Assembly: GCA_035536455.1 (NCBI GenBank)
Contig: DATLOC010000006.1
Coordinates: 118,904-182,903 of the forward strand
Direction of reading: 5' to 3'
DNA: 64,000 bases
From: DASUNQ01 sp035536455
GTDB taxonomy: Bacteria > Acidobacteriota > Thermoanaerobaculia > Multivoradales > UBA5704
Both the position numbers and the translations under genes were made by a program. The notes beneath the pieces are model-generated. The model made no database searches and was not told where the DNA came from. It saw nothing but the letters and a program-made list of their open reading frames with translations. Below are positions 57,524 through 64,000 of the stretch, piece by piece. Each line of letters starts with the position of its first letter. Position 1 is the first letter of the stretch.

Positions 57524-58600
57524 CTAGCCGCCGATCTCCATGAAGCTCACGAGGTTCCCGTAGTTGCCCGAGGTGAGCATGTGCTCGGCGGGCTTTTCTT
57601 CGAGCAGGCGGAGGATCTCGGCCTCCAGGGAGGCGCCGGGGTCGGCGGCGGCGAGGAGCGGGCGGAGGGGGTGGACGCGGTCGGCGAAGAGGCAGAGGCG
57701 CAGCTCGCCGCGCGAGGTCAGGCGCAGGCGGTTGCAGTCGGCGCAGAAAGTGTGGGAGAGGGGGGTGATGAAGCCCACCGCTCCGACCGCCCCCGGGATG
57801 CGGTAGGCCTTCGCCGGCCCGGTCCGGTGGTGCGGGGTGGCGAAGGGCACGAGGGCGCCGTGCCGCGCCTCGACGCGCGCCTTGACCGCGTCGGCCGAGA
57901 GGAACTGGCCGGGTTGCAGGTGCCGGTTGCTCGCCGTCGGCATCATCTCGATGAAGCGGACGGTGAGCGGGCGGGTGAGCGTCAGGTCCACGAGGGCGTC
58001 GAGGTCCGCCGGGTCGCCGTCGGCGAGGAGCACCGCGTTGAGCTTGACCGGGTCGAGCCCGGCCGCCAGCGCCGCCTCGATCCCCTCCCAGACCTCCGAC
58101 AGCTCCCCCCGGCGGGTCACCTCCCGGAAGCGCTCCGGGTCGAGGCTGTCGAGGCTGACGTTGATCCGGTCGACCCCCGCCGCCTTGAGCGGCGCCGCCA
58201 GCCGCGCCAGCTCGGTGCCGTTGGTCGAGAGCGACAGGTCGTCGAGGCCGGGCAGGGCCTTGAGGCGCAGGGCGATCTCCAGGATGTCCTTGCGCACCAG
58301 CGGCTCGCCGCCGGTCAGCCGCACCCGCCGGATCCCCAGCCGCACCAGCGCGCCGACGATCGTCTCGATCTCTTCGGGCGCCAGGAAGTCGCGGTCGCCG
58401 AAGGGGAACTCGGCCTCCTCGGGCAGGCAGTAGGTGCAGCGCAGGTTGCAGCGGTCGGTGACGGAGACCCGCAGGTAGGTGAGCCGGCGCCCGAAGGCGT
58501 CGATCAGCCGCGTCGGCTCCGCCTCCGCCGCGGGCGGGGCGACGCGCGGTGGCGCCCCCGGCAGAGGAGGGGTGGCGCGGAGGATGGGGAGGCGGCTCAC
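57524..58600 (-). CDS. moaA: GTP 3',8-cyclase MoaA
   Basis: A 358-residue radical SAM enzyme for the first step of molybdenum cofactor synthesis. The SAM cluster is in RVSVTDRCNLRCTYCLPEE, RLTGGEPLVRKDI follows, and the second cluster is in SHTFCADCNRLRL-TSRG-ELRLC. The protein ends IGG, the C-terminal glycine pair needed by MoaA. GTG 58600 chosen; TAGAAT lies 20 bases upstream. Confidence 0.94.
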   Translation of the reverse strand: MSRLPILRATPPLPGAPPRVAPPAAEAEPTRLIDAFGRRLTYLRVSVTDRCNLRCTYCLPEEAEFPFGDRDFLAPEEIETIVGALVRLGIRRVRLTGGEPLVRKDILEIALRLKALPGLDDLSLSTNGTELARLAAPLKAAGVDRINVSLDSLDPERFREVTRRGELSEVWEGIEAALAAGLDPVKLNAVLLADGDPADLDALVDLTLTRPLTVRFIEMMPTASNRHLQPGQFLSADAVKARVEARHGALVPFATPHHRTGPAKAYRIPGAVGAVGFITPLSHTFCADCNRLRLTSRGELRLCLFADRVHPLRPLLAAADPGASLEAEILRLLEEKPAEHMLTSGNYGNLVSFMEIGG

Positions 58601-58620
58601 GGTCGGGATCCTGGTCGCCG

Positions 58621-58626
58621 ATTCTA
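58621..58626 (-). promoter_or_regulatory. -10 box TAGAAT for moaA
   Basis: TAGAAT on the minus strand, 20 bases before GTG 58600, which leaves a 5' leader of about 14 bases. A second TAGAAT on the plus strand (58690-58695) serves the divergent gene. Confidence 0.5.
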
Positions 58627-58689
58627 CTCGACGATTCGACTCACCCAGGGCCACTTGGCGCGCAAAGCGGCGCGAGCGGCACCTCAGTG

Positions 58690-58695
58690 TAGAAT
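58690..58695 (+). promoter_or_regulatory. -10 box TAGAAT for the divergent unknown gene
   Basis: TAGAAT ends 11 bases before GTG 58707. This supports that GTG over the ATG at 58746. Confidence 0.45.
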
Positions 58696-58706
58696 CCCCG
58701 AGCGCA

Positions 58707-59534
58707 GTGTCCCCGCACGACGCACCTCCCGCAAGACAAGCCCGCATGATCACCGGGTATAACACCGACGTCCGCCACAACGACGTCCTGTTCCACGTCC
58801 AGACCGAGGACAAGGGGGTCGGCAACCCGCTGATCGAGAGCCTGGTCTACGTCGGCGGGCAGGTGCTGGCGAGCAAGCGGGCGAGCTACGCCGACCTGCT
58901 GGCGGCGGGGAAGGACGAGAAGTCGGTCATGGCGATGATGGACCACCAGCACCGCACCATGATCGCCGCCATCCGCCACGGCAAGTTCGACGACAAGGTG
59001 GGCGAGGGGCACCTCGACCGCTCGCCGGCGCCGGTGCCGCTCGCCGCCGCCGCCCCGGCGCCGGCGCTGCGCTCGACGGGCACGGGCCCGCTGGTCCCGC
59101 CCGCCGGGCTGGGCACCGGCCCGCTCGTGGCGCCGCCGCCCCTCGCCCCGGCGGCCCCGCGCCCGCCGGCCGCCGAGCGCGGCGCGGAGCGCTCGCTCGA
59201 CCAGGTGATCCTCGAGTACCTGACCAACGAGGCGGACCAGGAGCAGCTCTTCCTCTCGGTCGAGGGGGACTCCGACCTCGCCGCCGGGCGGCGGGTCGAG
59301 CTGGCGCTGCGCGCCCAGTCGAGCAAGAGCGGCCAGCCGGTGCCCGGGACGCAGGTCTCGGTGCGGATGATCTCGACCGTCGCCGAGCCGCGCGCCCTGG
59401 CCGCCGGCCGCACCGACGAGCGCGGGGCGGTGGCCCTCGCCTTCGAGATCCCGGCGCTCGGCCGCGGCACGGCGGCGCTCATCATCACCGCCGTCTCGCC
59501 GATCGGGCGCGCCGAGCTCAAGCACCTGCTTTGA
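58707..59534 (+). CDS. conserved-looking protein of unknown function
   Basis: A 275-residue cytosolic protein (GTG 58707; ATG 58746 possible). The N-terminal block (about 14-85) looks like a compact, well-ordered domain: GYNTDVRHNDVLFHVQTEDK, NPLIESLVYVGGQVLASKRA, DHQHRTMIAAIRHGKFDDK. A Pro/Ala-rich linker (about 105-155) joins it to a beta-type C-terminal domain (DQEQLFLSVEGDSDLAAGRR to TAALIITAVSPIGRAELKHL), possibly Ig-like. Coupled to the ThiS-like gene (TTGA). No function can be read. Confidence 0.7.
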   Translation: MSPHDAPPARQARMITGYNTDVRHNDVLFHVQTEDKGVGNPLIESLVYVGGQVLASKRASYADLLAAGKDEKSVMAMMDHQHRTMIAAIRHGKFDDKVGEGHLDRSPAPVPLAAAAPAPALRSTGTGPLVPPAGLGTGPLVAPPPLAPAAPRPPAAERGAERSLDQVILEYLTNEADQEQLFLSVEGDSDLAAGRRVELALRAQSSKSGQPVPGTQVSVRMISTVAEPRALAAGRTDERGAVALAFEIPALGRGTAALIITAVSPIGRAELKHLL

Positions 59535-59743
59535 GCACCATCCTGCTCAACGGCGAAGCCCGCCCGTTGACTCCCGGCGCCAGCGTCCTCGACCTCGTCA
59601 CCGAGCTGGGCCGCCATCCGCGCGCCGTGGCGGTCGAGCTCAACGGCGCGATCCTGCCGCGCGAGACCTGGGCCGACCGCCGGCTCGAGCCCGGCGACCG
59701 CGTCGAGATGGTGCACTTCGTCCAGGGCGGCTGCAAGGAATAG
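59531..59743 (+). CDS. thiS: ThiS-like sulfur carrier with residues after the Gly-Gly
   Basis: A 70-residue ubiquitin-like protein from TTG 59531, overlapping the previous stop (TTGA). TILLNGEARPLTPGASVLDL at the start and RLEPGDRVEMVHFVQGGCKE at the end are of ThiS type. ThiS normally ends in Gly-Gly, which is activated as a thiocarboxylate. Here Cys-Lys-Glu follow, so proteolytic trimming would be needed, as for QbsE, which ends Gly-Gly-Cys-Phe. No thiG or thiF is in the window, so it may serve another sulfur pathway. Confidence 0.8.
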   Translation: MSTILLNGEARPLTPGASVLDLVTELGRHPRAVAVELNGAILPRETWADRRLEPGDRVEMVHFVQGGCKE

Positions 59744-59760
59744 CGCTGTGCCGGCCGGCG

Positions 59761-59790
59761 TTGAGCGAGCGGAGGGAGTGCGTGTACACT
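59761..59790 (+). promoter_or_regulatory. promoter of tRNA-Lys
   Basis: TTGAGC (59761-59766), 18 bases, TACACT (59785-59790), with the tRNA 5' end at 59802. Confidence 0.55.
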
Positions 59791-59801
59791 CCGCCGTCGC
59801 T

Positions 59802-59877
59802 GGGCCGCTAGCTCAATTGGTAGAGCAGCAGACTCTTAATCTGCGGGTTCGGGGTTCGATTCCCTGGCGGCTCACCA
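59802..59877 (+). tRNA. tRNA-Lys (CTT)
   Basis: A full cloverleaf of 76 bases. The acceptor stem GGGCCGC pairs with GCGGCTC, and CCA is encoded. Anticodon stem GCAGA/TCTGC carries loop CTCTTAA with anticodon CTT. T-arm GGGGTTCGATTCCC. Confidence 0.95.
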
Positions 59878-59908
59878 TCCCCATCTCGACTTGTCCCGGT
59901 CCCAACCT

Positions 59909-59997
59909 GCGAAAGTGGCGGAACTGGCATACGCGCTAGACTTAGGATCTAGTCCCGAGCGATCGGGTTGGGGGTTCGAGTCCCCCCTTTCGCACCA
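59909..59997 (+). tRNA. tRNA-Leu (TAG)
   Basis: 89 bases with a long variable arm, as in leucine tRNAs. Acceptor GCGAAAG pairs with CTTTCGC, CCA encoded. Anticodon stem CTAGA/TCTAG with loop CTTAGGA gives anticodon TAG. It follows tRNA-Lys by 31 bp. Confidence 0.95.
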
Positions 59998-60034
59998 ACC
60001 TTCCGTTCACCCGTTCAGCGAGCCCGGCATCGCA

Positions 60035-60040
60035 TAGGAT
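60035..60040 (+). promoter_or_regulatory. -10 box TAGGAT before tig
   Basis: TAGGAT ends 7 bases before the tig ATG at 60048, with no ribosome-binding site, so a leaderless tig message is likely. Confidence 0.5.
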
Positions 60041-60047
60041 CGTTTCG

Positions 60048-61337
60048 ATGAGCGTCGTGGTGTCCGTCGAGGACGTAGGCCCCTGCCGCAAGCAGCTCAA
60101 GATCGCCGTGCCGGCGCCGGCCGTCGAGGCCGAGACCGAGCGGGTGATCCAGGACATGGGCAAGCGGGTCAAGATCCCCGGCTTCCGCAAGGGGAAGGTG
60201 CCGGCAGAGCTGGTGCGGCGGCGCTATCAGAAGGACATCGAGCACGAGGTCGTCGAGCGGCTCCTGCCGCGCTACTGGCGGCAGGCGCAGGCGGAGAGCG
60301 ACATCGACCCGCTGCTGCCTCCCGAGGTGGACGAGGTCGAGGAGCTGCAGCCGGGCCGTGACCTCACCTTCACCGCCACCGTCGAGACCCGGCCGCGGAT
60401 CGAGCTGCGCGGCCTGAGCGACTTCAACCTGCCGTCGCCCGAGGTCGAGCCCGGGACGGTGGAGATCGAGGAGGCGCTGGAGGACATCCGCAAGCAGGTC
60501 GGCACCTGGGTGCCGGTCGAGCGGACGGCGGCGCGCGGCGACCTGGTGAGCCTGGAGGTGCGCGAGGCGCGCCCCGAGGGCGAATGGTCCGAGCCCCAGG
60601 CGACCGAGGTGGAGCTGGGCGACCCGCGGATCTGGGAGGAGCTGGCCCTGGCCGTCACTGGCCTCGGCGCCGGCCAGGAGACGACCTTCACCCGCCGCGA
60701 GCAGCACGGCGACCACGAGCACGAGAAGAGCTACCGGGCGGCGGTCGTAGCGGTCAAGGAGCGGGATCTGCCGCCCCTCGACGACGAGCTGGCGACCCGT
60801 GTCAGCCCGGAGCTGCAGAGCCTCGAGGAGCTGCGCTCGGCGCTGGTCGCCCGCCTGCGGGCGCAGAAGACCGAGCAGCGGCGGGAGGATCGGCAGAAGG
60901 CGCTCCTCGACCAGCTCCGCGAGCGGCACCCGCTGGAGCTGCCGCAGCGGGTCGTGGACCGGGAGGTCGAAGGGCTGGCGCGCGACTACGCCGAGGGGCT
61001 GGTGCGGCAGGGGGTCGACCTCGAGCGCTCGCGGATCGACTGGCAGGAGGTCACCGCCGGCCTGCGGCCGCTCGCCGAGCGCCGGGTGCACGCCCGGCTC
61101 CTCCTCGACGCCGCCGCCGAGTCCGAAGGCGTGGCGGTCGAGGAGACCGAGTTCGAAGGCTTCCTGGCCGCCCTCGCCCGGGCCCAGGGAACTTCGACCC
61201 CGTCGCTGCGTAAGGCCCTCGACGAGCAGGGGCGCCTGGAGACCCTGCGCGGCCAGCTCCGCCGCGACAAGACGATGCGCCACCTGCTCGGCGAGCTGCC
61301 GGCGCCGGCCGAGGCTGTCGCGGCCGAACAGACGTAG
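60048..61337 (+). CDS. tig: trigger factor
   Basis: A 429-residue ribosome-bound chaperone and prolyl isomerase. The ribosome-binding region has KRVKIPGFRKGKVPAELVRR (family signature GFRxGKxP). The FKBP-like middle domain (about 150-245) and the helical C-terminal arms are of normal length. tig-clpP-clpX-lon is a classical order, so nascent-chain folding and proteolysis are linked here. Confidence 0.95.
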   Translation: MSVVVSVEDVGPCRKQLKIAVPAPAVEAETERVIQDMGKRVKIPGFRKGKVPAELVRRRYQKDIEHEVVERLLPRYWRQAQAESDIDPLLPPEVDEVEELQPGRDLTFTATVETRPRIELRGLSDFNLPSPEVEPGTVEIEEALEDIRKQVGTWVPVERTAARGDLVSLEVREARPEGEWSEPQATEVELGDPRIWEELALAVTGLGAGQETTFTRREQHGDHEHEKSYRAAVVAVKERDLPPLDDELATRVSPELQSLEELRSALVARLRAQKTEQRREDRQKALLDQLRERHPLELPQRVVDREVEGLARDYAEGLVRQGVDLERSRIDWQEVTAGLRPLAERRVHARLLLDAAAESEGVAVEETEFEGFLAALARAQGTSTPSLRKALDEQGRLETLRGQLRRDKTMRHLLGELPAPAEAVAAEQT

Positions 61338-61361
61338 AAGAGAGGAAGGGAAGCCAACGAC

Positions 61362-61949
61362 ATGCTGATTCCGATGGTCGTCGAGCAGACGAACAGGGGC
61401 GAGCGGGCCTACGACATCTACTCGCGGCTGCTCAAGGACAACATCATCTTCCTCGGCCGCGGGGTGGACGACGACACCGCCAGCCTGATCATCGCCCAGA
61501 TGCTTTTCCTCGAGGCCGAGAACCCGGAGAAGGACATCTCGCTCTACATCAACTCGCCGGGCGGCTCGATCAGCTCCGGCATGGCGATCTACGACACCAT
61601 GCAGTACATCAAGCCGGACGTCGCCACCTACTGCGTCGGGCAGGCGGCCTCGATGGCCGCGGTGCTGCTCGCCGCCGGCACCAAGGGGAAGCGGACGCTC
61701 CTGCCCAACAGCCGGGTGCTGATCCACCAGCCCTGGCTCTCGGGCCTCCAGGGGCAGCAGTCCGACATCGAGATCCACGCCAAGGACATGTTCATCATGC
61801 GCGACCGCATGGACGAGATCCTGGCCTTTCACAGCGGCAGGACGAAGGAGGAGGTGCACCGCGACACCGAGCGCGACCGCATCCTCTCGGCGACGGAGGC
61901 GGTGGAGTACGGGCTGGCGGACCGCATCATGGTCCGCAAGCGGGCCTGA
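61362..61949 (+). CDS. clpP: ATP-dependent Clp protease proteolytic subunit
   Basis: A 195-residue serine protease that forms a double heptamer. Ser97 (VGQAASMAAVLLAAG), His122 (NSRVLIHQPW) and the Asp of RDTERDRILSA make the triad. YINSPGGSISSGMAIYDTMQ is also typical. AGGAAGGG upstream of the ATG. It lies 24 bp after tig. Confidence 0.97.
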   Translation: MLIPMVVEQTNRGERAYDIYSRLLKDNIIFLGRGVDDDTASLIIAQMLFLEAENPEKDISLYINSPGGSISSGMAIYDTMQYIKPDVATYCVGQAASMAAVLLAAGTKGKRTLLPNSRVLIHQPWLSGLQGQQSDIEIHAKDMFIMRDRMDEILAFHSGRTKEEVHRDTERDRILSATEAVEYGLADRIMVRKRA

Positions 61950-61976
61950 GCAGCGCCCGCCAAGTCCGCGCAAACC

Positions 61977-62003
61977 CCGGCCGGGAATGGGCTTTCCGGC
62001 CGG
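61977..62003 (+). terminator. hairpin after clpP
   Basis: An 11-bp stem CCGGCCGGGAA / TTTCCGGCCGG with one G-U pair and a 5-base loop, 27 bp after the clpP stop. It has no T-tract and precedes the clpX promoter, so it may separate the two units. Confidence 0.5.
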
Positions 62004-62024
62004 CCGCGTTGTATGCAGGTAAGG

Positions 62025-62053
62025 TTGACAGAGCCTGGGATCACCCCTAGCAT
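62025..62053 (+). promoter_or_regulatory. near-consensus promoter for clpX
   Basis: TTGACA (62025-62030), 17 bases, TAGCAT (62048-62053). It is the best sigma70-type promoter in the window. The leader would be about 32 bases with GGAGGAG before the ATG at 62092, so clpX can be made apart from tig-clpP. Confidence 0.8.
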
Positions 62054-62091
62054 CGACTTGCCTGTCCCCCCGATCCCAGACGGAGGAGTAA

Positions 62092-63330
<1,239 letters not shown>

Positions 63331-63347
63331 GTCGGCTAGAAGGAGCC

Positions 63348-64000
63348 ATGGCTTCGAGCTACGTCAAGACCCGGCGGGAGCTGCTGCCCCTCGTCCCGTT
63401 GCGGGACATGGTGGTCTTCCCGCACATGATGGCGCCGTTCATCGTCGGCCGCGAGAGCTCGGTGCGGGCGCTCGAGCAGTCGCTCGGCACCGCCCAGAAG
63501 CGCATCTTCCTGGTGGCCCAGAAGGACCCCAAGGTCGACGAGCCGCTGCGCGACGACATCTACGAGGTCGGCGTCGTGGCCTCGGTGATCCAGAACCTGA
63601 AGCTCCCCAACGGCAACGTCAAGGTGATGGTCGAGGGGGTGCAGCGCGGCAAGGTCGTCGAGGTCATCGACAGCGACGGCGCGCTCAACGTCGAGGTCGA
63701 GGTCCTGGAGATCCAGTACCCGCTCTCCGAAGAGCTGCAGATGTACATGGGGAAGGTCCTGTCGGCCTTCGAGCAGTACGCCAAGATGTCTCACCACCTG
63801 GCCTTCGAAGGCCTGATGTCCACCATCAAGGCCGACGACCCCGACCGCTTCGCCGACGCGCTCTCGGCCCACATCCTGGTCGCCACCCAGGACAAGCAGA
63901 CGCTGCTCGAGCTGGTCAACCCCTACGAGCGGCTGCAGCGGCTGCACGACCTGCTCGACGTCGAGATCGAGAAGATCAACATCGACAAGCGGATCAACGT
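63348..64000 (+). CDS. lon: Lon protease, N-terminal part
   Basis: First about 217 codons of Lon; the window ends inside it. The N-terminal substrate-binding domain is present: ELLPLVPLRDMVVFPHMMAP at the start, RIFLVAQKDPKVDEP, the QNLKLPNGNVKVMVEGVQRG block, and FEQYAKMSHHLAFEGLMSTI. ATG 63348 follows AAGGAG, 17 bp after clpX. The ATPase and protease domains lie beyond the edge. Confidence 0.94.
   Translation, partial: MASSYVKTRRELLPLVPLRDMVVFPHMMAPFIVGRESSVRALEQSLGTAQKRIFLVAQKDPKVDEPLRDDIYEVGVVASVIQNLKLPNGNVKVMVEGVQRGKVVEVIDSDGALNVEVEVLEIQYPLSEELQMYMGKVLSAFEQYAKMSHHLAFEGLMSTIKADDPDRFADALSAHILVATQDKQTLLELVNPYERLQRLHDLLDVEIEKINIDKRIN

Overview
The window is a very GC-rich bacterial chromosome segment with dense coding on both strands and many ATGA/GTGA start-stop overlaps. 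No rRNA is present. Large secreted proteins (a BNR/sortilin-like propeller protein, a signal-peptide RHS giant, a ricin/beta-gamma-crystallin protein, many Sec/Tat precursors), short XRE regulators beside TPR proteins, and the tig-clpP-clpX-lon and rplU-rpmA-obgE-nadD-rsfS neighbourhoods fit an Acidobacteriota-like organism, perhaps Thermoanaerobaculia. This placement is inferred from gene style, not from a marker gene. Two single-base frameshifts in otherwise sound genes suggest a draft or metagenomic assembly, or very recent decay.

Layout. 0-19 kb: pdxH; a 20-bp tandem array; DUF3237; secreted proteins; a Tat-type amidase; endonuclease IV; a GT-C-like membrane protein; M3 oligopeptidase; two histidine-kinase loci; and a split ACAD10/11-like pair (phosphotransferase plus acyl-CoA dehydrogenase). 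18-22 kb: a second tandem array (21 bp) fused to a truncated gene, two tandem XRE regulators, and a convergent TPR protein. 22-32 kb: the accessory island. It holds a 1,899-aa secreted RHS protein, a coupled lipoprotein, a displaced RHS C-terminal cassette ending in an HEIGH metalloprotease-like tip, and, 7 nt later, a membrane-anchored protein with a TIMP-like Cys-X-Cys domain. A further small membrane protein, an RHS scrap and a small exported protein follow. Base composition falls sharply from the first RHS tip onward.

32-46 kb: the BNR/sortilin protein; an FAD oxidase; the rplU-rpmA-obgE-nadD-rsfS operon with an orphan sigma-54 activator and DUF309; HD-GYP; and an M28 peptidase. The rplU to DUF309 block is bracketed by two inverted copies of a structured non-coding element of about 460 bp. 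46-59 kb: catabolic genes (three enoyl-CoA hydratases, thiolase, aldehyde dehydrogenase, amidohydrolase, class V aminotransferase), a ricin/crystallin protein, a frameshifted MscS channel, vapBC, a third 21-bp array, and moaA. 59-64 kb: a ThiS-like carrier with a C-terminal extension, tRNA-Lys and tRNA-Leu, then tig, clpP, clpX and the start of lon.

The most interesting signals are: (1) the RHS metalloprotease tip paired with a TIMP-like candidate immunity protein, whose four cysteines match the TIMP N-domain spacing; (2) three unrelated 20-21-bp tandem arrays, each built from a dyad; (3) the inverted pair of structured repeats; and (4) a recurring -10 box 7-11 bases from start codons, which suggests widespread leaderless transcription.
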